A stretch of DNA of 39,460 bases, taken from positions 1-39,460 of the forward strand of contig JANQQV010000021.1 of NCBI GenBank assembly GCA_028284865.1. The letters run 5' to 3'. Positions 33,306 through 39,460 of the stretch are shown in pieces. A model generated the notes under the pieces. It did not search any database. It saw only the letters and a list, made by a program, of their open reading frames with translations, and was not told the DNA's origin. The translations under genes and the position numbers were made by a program. This DNA is from Rhodothermales bacterium (GTDB lineage: Bacteria; Bacteroidota; Rhodothermia; Rhodothermales; UBA10348). Every line of letters begins with the position of its first letter. Within the stretch, counting starts at the first letter, position 1.

Positions 33306-34334
33306 TCAGATCAAGTTCTCGTTTCCGAAAGCCTCTTTCGGCAACTCGGTGAATCGCTTGCGTCCTCGCAAGAAATAGTCAGCGACGACGGTACCTCGAT
33401 AGGGCAGTGCGATGCGCCGATCTTGATGATCGTCCATCAAGCCTTTCATGCGGTGTGCTGCGGCGTAGGCCCGAATGATGGCCCAGGCATCGCCAGGTTT
33501 GCCCGTCAGCAATGATCGCAGGGCCGCTACGCCATCCAGGAGCGAGCGGACAATGAGCACCTTCCACCAGGTCCTGCGAGGCAGATTGCGATAGAGCATC
33601 AGCAGATTGTTGCGGAAGTTCAGATACGTCTTGCGCGGATTGGCTGCAGGCAGGCTACCTCCTCCGATGTGAAAGACGACCGATGCGGTCACGCATTCGA
33701 TTCGATGACCAGCCCGGCGAATGCGCCAGCACAGGTCGATCTCTTCCATGTGCATGAAAAAGTGCTCCTCGAGTCCGCTCAGGTCTTCCCAAACTGACTT
33801 CCGGACCGCGAGGCAGGTCCCGGACGCCCAGAAAATGTCCCGTTCGGAGTCGTATTGCCCTGTGTCTTTCTCCAGGGTGTCGAACACGCGCCCGCGTGCG
33901 AAGGGGTATCCCCAGCGATCCATGAAGCCTCCAGCTGCCCCCGAATATTCAAAGTGATCGCGCTGATCAAACTGACGCAGTTTCGGTTGGGCGGCGGCAA
34001 GTTCAGCCACACGGTCGAATCGCTCGACGATGGGAGATAGCCAACCCGTTGGTACCTCGACGTCATTGTTCAGGAGCACGATCAGTTCACCCCGCGCATG
34101 TGGTACGGCGACATTGTTTCCCCGTGCAAATCCCCAGTTTTCAGGGTGCTTGACGATGCGAATGTCAGGAAACGTCTTCTTGACCCATTCAGCACTTCCG
34201 TCGGCGGAAGCGTTGTCGGCCAGAATGATCTCGAAACCGTCGAAATCGGTTGCGACCACGCTGGGGAGGCAGCGCTGGAGCAGCTCCAACGCATTCCAGG
34301 AAACGATGATGATGGATACGCGGATCGGACTCAT
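33306..34334 (-). CDS. Family 2 glycosyltransferase
   Basis: This inverting GT-A glycosyltransferase probably acts at the cytoplasmic face in cell-surface polysaccharide synthesis. From ATG 34334 it has 342 residues. VSIIIVSWNALELLQRCLPS opens the fold, EIILADNASADGS binds the nucleotide, and LIVLLNNDVEVPTGWL carries the metal-binding DxD-like motif. GTCLAVRKSVWE and HMEEIDLCWRIRRAG match the rhamnosyltransferase-like (WcaE/RfbN) branch. The start overlaps the rnhB stop as ATGA, and the longer open frame to 34433 is noise. It is the last gene of a four-gene operon. Confidence 0.93.
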   Translation of the reverse strand: MSPIRVSIIIVSWNALELLQRCLPSVVATDFDGFEIILADNASADGSAEWVKKTFPDIRIVKHPENWGFARGNNVAVPHARGELIVLLNNDVEVPTGWLSPIVERFDRVAELAAAQPKLRQFDQRDHFEYSGAAGGFMDRWGYPFARGRVFDTLEKDTGQYDSERDIFWASGTCLAVRKSVWEDLSGLEEHFFMHMEEIDLCWRIRRAGHRIECVTASVVFHIGGGSLPAANPRKTYLNFRNNLLMLYRNLPRRTWWKVLIVRSLLDGVAALRSLLTGKPGDAWAIIRAYAAAHRMKGLMDDHQDRRIALPYRGTVVADYFLRGRKRFTELPKEAFGNENLI

Positions 34335-34984
34335 CGCTGCAGATTGAAGCTGGTCCGGTGCCAGGAAGTGGGGCCGTGCGTGGCCAGGCCCTGATAGTGT
34401 GCCGCTGTCGGATAGCCCATGTTGGTGTCCCATCCGAATCCGGGGTGATCATCGTGAAGCCGCAGCATGAGCGCATCCCGATGGGTCTTTGCCAGGATCG
34501 ATGCCGCTGCTATCGAGTGGGATCGAGCGTCGCCTTTGATGATCGTGCGGGACGGTACATCCAGCCCCGGAATTTCCGTGTTGCCATCGATCAGGACCTG
34601 CTCCGGCTGGGGTGTCAGCCCAGCGACGGCCCGACGCATGGCTTCCATAGCTGCCCAGAGGATGTTCATTTGATCGATCTCTGCTGGAGAACACTCCGCA
34701 ACGCACCATGCCAGGGATTCTGCCCGGATTTGCTCGGCCAATTCATTTCGCTTGGCAGCGCTCAATGCCTTGCTGTCGGTCACGCCTTCGATGCGGATTC
34801 CTGGCTTGAGGATGACCGCTGCAGCTACCACGGGGCCTGCCAGGCAGCCTCTACCAGCTTCGTCCGTGCCCGAAATCCGCTCAATGCCACGTTCCCAGAA
34901 CGAATTTTCGAACGCCAGATCGCCGGCGGTTGAAGACGGCGATCCGAACAGATCGGGCTGATTGGTAACGTGGTTCACAGACAT
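34331..34984 (-). CDS. rnhB: Ribonuclease HII
   Basis: It cuts RNA in RNA-DNA hybrids and single ribonucleotides in DNA. From ATG 34984 it has 217 residues (a TTG at 34996 adds four). Motif GTDEAGRGCLAGPVVAAAV holds the first two acidic catalytic residues, VLIDGN the third and KGDARSHSIAAASILAK the fourth; GYPTAAHYQGLATHGPTSWHR closes the fold as usual. It lies between a Mur ligase and a glycosyltransferase, with a 12-base gap upstream and a 4-base overlap downstream. Confidence 0.97.
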   Translation of the reverse strand: MSVNHVTNQPDLFGSPSSTAGDLAFENSFWERGIERISGTDEAGRGCLAGPVVAAAVILKPGIRIEGVTDSKALSAAKRNELAEQIRAESLAWCVAECSPAEIDQMNILWAAMEAMRRAVAGLTPQPEQVLIDGNTEIPGLDVPSRTIIKGDARSHSIAAASILAKTHRDALMLRLHDDHPGFGWDTNMGYPTAAHYQGLATHGPTSWHRTSFNLQR

Positions 34985-34996
34985 GGTCAATCCCAA

Positions 34997-36646
34997 TCAG
35001 GGGCGGGTTTCCGTGAACTGATCCGGCAGGTCGTTCTCGTAGAGCACCGTGTCCCCGAGCTCGCAATGCTGCGCAATCCACTCTCGCGCTTCAAACAACG
35101 TGTAGACGGGATGGATACGGTCGTCGGGAAATCCCGCTTCGATCAATCCTTCACGAATCGGTGTTGTTCGCTTTGGTCCAACGAGCAGGACATCATCGGC
35201 TCCGGCGGCAATCTGGGCGCCGAACGCCGTGTTCAGGGCCGCCTCCTGTTCGCCCAGCTCAATCATCCCGGGCGTGACGATGACACGGCGGCCATTCATG
35301 GCGGCCAGCACTTCTACAGCGTTGGCGGCGCCGACCGGATTCGAGTTGAATGCATCGTCTATGATGGTGAGGCCTCGTTCTGTGCGCATTGAGAGCCGAT
35401 GGGGGACCGGTTTCATCCGGTCGGCGCCGCGAACCGCCTGACGCAGCTTCATGCCGGCGGCCAGACCCACACCGATGGCCAGCAAAATGTTGAGCACGTT
35501 GTGACGGCCCAACAACGCTGTTTCGACTGACGCGCATTCTCCACTGACCAGGACTACGTCAAAACGGGCTCCGCCGGGGCCATACCGGATGTTCTCCGCC
35601 CAGCAATCGCCCTTGCCAGCCGTCGTGCTCACTACGATCAGCTTCAGGCCTTCGGACGCAGAGTGCGCCTCGACCTTTGCTCGAGCACCGTCCAATACCC
35701 GATCGTCGTCACCGTTCACTACGGCCGTTCCACCACCAGGCAGACCATCCATCAATGACAGCTTTTCGGCGGCGATTGCCTCGATGGATCCCATCGATTC
35801 GAGGTGCGCAACACCAATCGAGGTAATGACGGCGATATCAGGGCGAGCGATATCGACGAGCTCGGCAATGTCCCCGCGATGGCGGATGCCCATCTCGAGC
35901 ACCAGAAAACGGTGATCATCGGTCAGGTCCTGGTTGATGACCTTGCTGACGCCCATTGGGGTATTGAACGAACCTGGAGTCGCCAACACCGGGAATCGCT
36001 GGGTCAACACGTCGCGAACCGCGAATTTGACGGAGGTCTTGCCGTAGGAGCCGGTGATGGCCACGCAGGTCAAGTCTGGCCGCAGAGCCAGGTGTGCACG
36101 GGCTTGTCGCTTGAACCCTTCGTGGATGCGGGCTTCAAAGGGCTTCATGATGCGCGATGCCACGCTGACCCAGATGAAGGCCCCGAAATCAACCAACCAC
36201 CAGGCAGCAAGCCAGACCAAAATGCCTTGGAGGGTACTGGCCTGGAGACCGACAATAGCGGCAACAACCAGGATGACCACACCGAACAAAGTTGCCACGA
36301 CGGTCAGTCGCTTCATGCGCGGGGTCCAGACCGGCGGCTTTTTCGTGCGATCCCGGCGATAGCGCCTGGAGGAGGCAAAGGCCACAGCCCACGAGAGGGA
36401 GAGCCAGACGATCGCATGGGGGAGTGCGCTTCCAACGAAGGCGAATAACGCTAAAAGCGCGAGGCCTATCACATGGGACGCCCGCATCTTCAGGTCGAAA
36501 ACGGGGCCCCTGAGCGAAGCGCCGAAGGCAGCGCGTTTGTATCCCGAGAGCTGCATGCGGTGCAGGAAGAATCGCATGCGTCGTCCGGCGCGCCAAGCGG
36601 CGAATCCTGTAGCCAAGACGGATGCTATGATGGCAAACGAGCTCAT
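34997..36646 (-). CDS. Membrane-anchored MurF-like Mur ligase
   Basis: Mur ligases add amino acids to nucleotide-sugar or related precursors with ATP. The protein has 549 residues. The first 165 contain about four membrane helices (near 1-17, 55-92, 113-135 and 137-163) instead of the soluble MurF N-terminal domain. The central ATPase follows with ITGSYGKTS at 198-205, FLVLEMGIRHRGDIAEL and VAHLESMGS. The C-terminal domain has ADRMKPVPHRL, IDDAFNSNPVGAANAVEVLA and GMIELGEQE, close to MurF. Its product may be a cell-wall precursor handled at the membrane. The ATG at 36646 overlaps the hydrolase stop. True MurF may be encoded elsewhere, so murF is not assigned. Confidence 0.85.
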   Translation of the reverse strand: MSSFAIIASVLATGFAAWRAGRRMRFFLHRMQLSGYKRAAFGASLRGPVFDLKMRASHVIGLALLALFAFVGSALPHAIVWLSLSWAVAFASSRRYRRDRTKKPPVWTPRMKRLTVVATLFGVVILVVAAIVGLQASTLQGILVWLAAWWLVDFGAFIWVSVASRIMKPFEARIHEGFKRQARAHLALRPDLTCVAITGSYGKTSVKFAVRDVLTQRFPVLATPGSFNTPMGVSKVINQDLTDDHRFLVLEMGIRHRGDIAELVDIARPDIAVITSIGVAHLESMGSIEAIAAEKLSLMDGLPGGGTAVVNGDDDRVLDGARAKVEAHSASEGLKLIVVSTTAGKGDCWAENIRYGPGGARFDVVLVSGECASVETALLGRHNVLNILLAIGVGLAAGMKLRQAVRGADRMKPVPHRLSMRTERGLTIIDDAFNSNPVGAANAVEVLAAMNGRRVIVTPGMIELGEQEAALNTAFGAQIAAGADDVLLVGPKRTTPIREGLIEAGFPDDRIHPVYTLFEAREWIAQHCELGDTVLYENDLPDQFTETRP

Positions 36647-37470
36647 GCGCTTGCCAGGCTTCGGATAGCGTTGGTCACGGTGCCCGCTTGATCCAGCTGC
36701 GCATAGTGTCCGGCATCCGGAATGGTATGCAGGCCGCCATCCTTCAAACCATCCACCAAGCGGGTAACCTGGTCGTGGGTGATCGCGACATCATTCTCGC
36801 CCCTTATGACGAGTACCGGGACATGGATGTCGGCCAAGAGTGGTTCGACATAGTGATTAACCGTCTGGACGAACGTCTCTCGCATGGATCCTTCAAGCGC
36901 TCGGTAATCGGAAGAACCGAGAAGGCGCCACACCAATGAATGACGCACCCAGTCCAGACCGAAGTCTCGCATGCGCGTTGGAAGCACCAGAAAAGGAGCT
37001 TTGAGAATGCGCGCTGTCCATGACTTGAGGTGATACTTCAGACTGCGCTTGCGCCGGATCCCTGAAGGCGCAATCAGAGCCAGGTATTGCAATCCTTCCG
37101 GATTGTCAGCTGCCCATGTCAGAGCGGCCCGGCCGCCGTTGGAATGGCCCACGATTCCGTATGTCTTCCATCCCAGGAGATTCAGCACACCACGAATGAC
37201 ATCGAGGTGACCTGGCATTCCGTATCCGGTTGATGGTACAGGAGAGGCCCCATGGCCTGGGAAATCGATGGCGGCCATCCGGAACGTGTCTGAAAGACCG
37301 GTCAGGATAGGTCGCATGAGTTCAGTCGAAGCCCCCCATCCGTGAAGGACCAGAAGTCGGGGTCCTTCAGGTGGGCCTGCCACCTCCATGTGCACGCGCA
37401 TCACAGATCCCTCGATCTCCAGTTCGACCATTTCCCCTGCATCAGAATCCGGATTTTGCTGGAGCCTCAT
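36643..37470 (-). CDS. Alpha/beta hydrolase
   Basis: This soluble hydrolase of 275 residues has no signal peptide. The oxyanion region is LLVLHGWGAS, the nucleophile Ser is in VGHSNGGRAAL, the acid is the Asp in RGENDVAI, and the His is in DAGHYAQLD. The cap between them is basic (IRRKRSLKYHLKSW). The stop overlaps the start of the Mur ligase as ATGA, so the two are translated together; a link to cell-wall precursor or lipid chemistry is inferred from this only. ATG 37470 is used; ATG at residue 14 is also possible. Confidence 0.9.
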   Translation of the reverse strand: MRLQQNPDSDAGEMVELEIEGSVMRVHMEVAGPPEGPRLLVLHGWGASTELMRPILTGLSDTFRMAAIDFPGHGASPVPSTGYGMPGHLDVIRGVLNLLGWKTYGIVGHSNGGRAALTWAADNPEGLQYLALIAPSGIRRKRSLKYHLKSWTARILKAPFLVLPTRMRDFGLDWVRHSLVWRLLGSSDYRALEGSMRETFVQTVNHYVEPLLADIHVPVLVIRGENDVAITHDQVTRLVDGLKDGGLHTIPDAGHYAQLDQAGTVTNAIRSLASA

Positions 37471-37480
37471 GGGGTATTCG

Positions 37481-37509
37481 TTGTCGACAGCGCCGATTGC
37501 GGCTATATT
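37481..37509 (+). promoter_or_regulatory. Putative rho promoter
   Basis: TTGTCG (37481-37486), 17 bases, then TATATT (37504-37509). The message would begin near 37516, giving a leader of about 270 bases before rho. It is a fair match only. Confidence 0.5.
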
Positions 37510-37515
37510 AGGGGG

Positions 37516-37788
37516 TCAGGTGTCGCGCAGACGCTGATTTCTCGTGCGTCATTATGCATTGGAGCCTTCATAAAGGCGTTCACGTGCAGAGACACCTCAT
37601 GCAAACGGAAGCGACCGCAGGACTCGGGTGAAAAACCAGAGCCGGGCGCACCGAGCAGCCGGATGGTGGGCTGCGCATCGTTCCACCGCCGGGTGAACTG
37701 GCGGGAAAGATAGTGATCGTGGCCGTCTTATCCCCCTGACCCGATTGCAGGCTCATCACCTGCGTTACCTCGAAATACCGGATAGAGT
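37516..37788 (+). promoter_or_regulatory. Long, structured rho leader
   Basis: This is the gap between the divergent hydrolase and rho genes and holds no credible gene. Four successive short hairpins can be read on the rho strand: GACGC/GCGTC (37530-37550), GCCTT/AAGGC with a tetraloop (37564-37577), GCAGCC/GGCTGC (37655-37674) and CCGCC/GGCGG (37686-37704). It could support Rho self-attenuation, as in other bacteria. I could not match it to a known riboswitch. Confidence 0.45.
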
Positions 37789-39117
37789 ATGTCCAATCAG
37801 GACTCGAACAATTCCTCCAACCGCGGATCCAACAACCGTTCGCGCGGACAGGGGGGCAACCGCTCCCAGAACAATTCCAACCGGAGTTCCGGAAATCGCT
37901 CCCGGGGCGGGAAAGGTGGTGAGCGCTCCCAGAGTCGTTCTCAGAACCGATCACGGAATCGATCCCGCAATCGTTCACGCCAGAATCGGGGAGGCGGAGG
38001 CGGCGCTACGAAGCCGTTTGAGGGCATCCTGGAGATGATCGGGGACAAGAAGTTCGGGTTCGTTCGGGAGTTGCGGCATGATCTGCCCAAAGGCGAGGCA
38101 GACCCTTTCGTGTCGCCAGCGCTGATCAAGAGGCATAAGCTGCGTGACGGCGTAGTGTTCGATGGTGAACTGAAGCAGGGCCGTAAAGGCGACTGGCAGG
38201 TCAGCAAGGTCAACACCATCATGGGTCTCGAACCCGAGCAATGGGGCAAGACCAAGGACTTCGACAAAGGACATATCGTCTATCCCGATGAGAAGCTGAA
38301 CATGGTCACGTCGCCGTCGAATTTCACGACGCGCATCGTGGACCTGGCAGCGCCCATCGGAAAAGGCCAGCGCGCGCTGATCGTCGCGCCTCCCCGCACG
38401 GGAAAAACCTATCTGCTCAAAGAGATTGCTGCGGCCATCACCGAGAATCACCCGGAAGTGGCTCTGGTTGCTTTGCTTGTGGATGAGCGGCCGGAAGAGG
38501 TCACCGATTTCAAGCGAACAACAAGCGCCACCCTTTTCGCCTCATCGAATGATCGGGGAGAAGACAATCACGTACGCGTTTCCCAGCTTTCACTTGAGTA
38601 TGCCAAGCGATTGGTTGAAATGGGCAAGGACGTAGTCATGCTGCTCGACTCCTTGACGCGCCTGGGACGCAACTTCAACCTGTATCAGCAGGGAAGTGGT
38701 CGCACGCTATCAGGTGGTCTGGACGCCCGCGCTATGAACATCCCACGCAAGATCTTCGGTGCTGCGCGCAATATTGAAGGTGGAGGATCGCTGACGCTGA
38801 TTGCTACCGCACTGGTTGATACGGGCAGCCGCATGGACGAGGTCATCTTTGAGGAATTTAAGGGCACGGGCAATGCCGAAATCGTGCTGGATCGCGAATT
38901 GGCCGACAAGCGCATCTATCCAGCGATCAACATCAGGAAAAGTGGTACCCGAAACGAAGAATTGCTGATTGATCGCGACCTGATCGATCAGCACCATCGA
39001 CTCTTCCGGGCACTCAATAGCCGTTCGCCCTTGGATGCCATGACCGCGCTCCTTCGACACATGCAGCAGAGCCCTTCGAACGATCAATTGCTCAACGACC
39101 TGGTCCCGAGCCGATAG
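37789..39117 (+). CDS. rho: Transcription termination factor Rho
   Basis: This hexameric RNA helicase ends transcription. It has 442 residues. Residues 1-72 form a low-complexity tract of Asn, Arg, Ser, Gly and Gln with repeats such as RSQNRSRNRSRNRSR, in place of the usual N-terminal helical domain. The cold-shock RNA-binding domain follows (GILEMIGDKKFGFVRE at 79-94), then the ATPase with PPRTGKT at 201-207 (usually PPKAGKT), VDERPEEVTDF, LLDSLTRLGRNFN and GGSLTLIATALVDTGSRMDEVIFEEFKGT split over 20-residue limits. Such disordered inserts occur in Bacteroidota Rho and have been tied to condensate formation in Bacteroides. ATG 37789 is the first start after the leader. Confidence 0.96.
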   Translation: MSNQDSNNSSNRGSNNRSRGQGGNRSQNNSNRSSGNRSRGGKGGERSQSRSQNRSRNRSRNRSRQNRGGGGGATKPFEGILEMIGDKKFGFVRELRHDLPKGEADPFVSPALIKRHKLRDGVVFDGELKQGRKGDWQVSKVNTIMGLEPEQWGKTKDFDKGHIVYPDEKLNMVTSPSNFTTRIVDLAAPIGKGQRALIVAPPRTGKTYLLKEIAAAITENHPEVALVALLVDERPEEVTDFKRTTSATLFASSNDRGEDNHVRVSQLSLEYAKRLVEMGKDVVMLLDSLTRLGRNFNLYQQGSGRTLSGGLDARAMNIPRKIFGAARNIEGGGSLTLIATALVDTGSRMDEVIFEEFKGTGNAEIVLDRELADKRIYPAINIRKSGTRNEELLIDRDLIDQHHRLFRALNSRSPLDAMTALLRHMQQSPSNDQLLNDLVPSR

Positions 39118-39186
39118 ATTCCCGGTTGCGCGTTCGGTTTTCCTGGGTCCATATAGTGACCAACAGGGAATCAGCGCGGAGAGGAC

Positions 39187-39460
39187 ATGCAGCGAGAGAA
39201 GGAGGGATGGCCGAGGGAGAGGCTGTTCCAACATGGGCCGGAAGTGCTCAGCAACGCCGAATTATTGGCGCTGATTCTGGGTACAGGAGCGAGAGAGCGC
39301 AGCAGTCTGGATATCGCGGATCGGCTGATGGCAGGCGTGCCCTCATTGCGTGATCTGGCTGCACAAGGTGTTCGCGATTTTTTGCGCGCCGAAGGTGTTG
39401 GTCCTGGCAAAGCATCCCGGCTGGCAGCTGCATTCGAATTGGGTCGGCGCCTCCCGCGGA
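39187..39460 (+). CDS. radC: RadC family protein, N-terminal part
   Basis: The gene runs off the window end after 91 codons. PRERLFQHGPEVLSNAELLA is the usual RadC opening, LILGTG the next block, and RAEGVGPGKASRLAAAFELG the helix-hairpin-helix. The JAB metalloprotease-like domain would lie beyond the window. A GGAGAGG at 39178-39184 sits 2-9 bases before the ATG at 39187 and supports this start. RadC is widely annotated as a DNA repair protein, but its role is unsettled. Confidence 0.92.
   Translation, partial: MQREKEGWPRERLFQHGPEVLSNAELLALILGTGARERSSLDIADRLMAGVPSLRDLAAQGVRDFLRAEGVGPGKASRLAAAFELGRRLPR

Noticed and set aside
37630-37710. Cobalamin-like riboswitch in the rho leader
   Set aside because: GGTGAAAAACC loosely recalls the B12 box, but the CCCGC-ACTGT core and the closing arms are missing.
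37800-38000. Tandem repeat array at the start of rho
   Set aside because: The repetition is codon-level low complexity for Arg/Ser/Asn/Gly, without fixed units or spacers; not a CRISPR or satellite.
39126-39157. Promoter for radC (TTGCGC ... TATAGT)
   Set aside because: The spacer is 20 bases and the -35 match is weak; radC may be read from rho.

Overview
The window is an ordinary-looking, gene-dense chromosomal segment with a GC content in the high fifties by eye. It carries about 32 protein genes and one tRNA, and I see no phage, insertion sequence, CRISPR array or rRNA. The gene content points to a marine member of the Bacteroidota/Rhodothermota side of the tree, Rhodothermales-like by inference. 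The reasons are a DUF4293 protein, a DUF5683-like envelope protein, an ExbB / small membrane protein / ExbD / ExbD cluster, a Rho factor with an Asn/Arg/Ser/Gly-rich disordered N-terminus, an MGQQQ-type pilin-like protein, a fused isobutyryl-CoA mutase (IcmF), and few clear Shine-Dalgarno sequences. Several promoters nevertheless resemble classical TTGACA/TATAAT sites. No marker gene here fixes the genus.

Layout: 26-99 is tRNA-Val(GAC) on the minus strand. 201-9021 is minus-strand: two envelope proteins, icmF, a phosphopantetheinyl transferase, Mn-type sodA with a strong terminator, and a pterin carbinolamine dehydratase behind an NhaD/ArsB-type antiporter that has a His/Asp-rich periplasmic segment. 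9022-9534 has no credible gene. 9535-12955 is plus-strand: a MATE pump, a pilin-like small protein and a galactokinase-like GHMP kinase. 12991-16246 holds a divergent pair, a sodium:solute symporter and a Tat-exported GH109-type Gfo/Idh/MocA protein. With the kinase these three could form a small sugar-use locus. A pabB-pabC fusion and a convergent SDR gene follow.

19159-22850 holds acs and pckA, the acetate-activation and gluconeogenesis entry genes. 22859-27401 is a compact minus-strand run of a PolX/PHP protein, a penicillin-acylase-like protein and a BadF/NagK-type kinase. 27623-31769 holds ctpA and, behind a near-consensus promoter, the exbB-exbD cluster, which ends at a textbook terminator. 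DUF4293 and a DMT transporter follow with overlapping stop and start codons. 33306-37470 is a tightly overlapping minus-strand operon of an alpha/beta hydrolase, a membrane-anchored Mur ligase, RNase HII and a family 2 glycosyltransferase. The window ends with rho, behind a long leader, and the first 91 codons of radC.

No clear-cut new defence or mobile system is present. The points most worth follow-up are a PolX homologue that has lost all three polymerase aspartates but keeps its PHP domain, a galactokinase-like enzyme with Lys in place of the C6-contacting Glu, a palindrome inside the putative icmF promoter, the structured rho leader, and the membrane-anchored Mur ligase operon.
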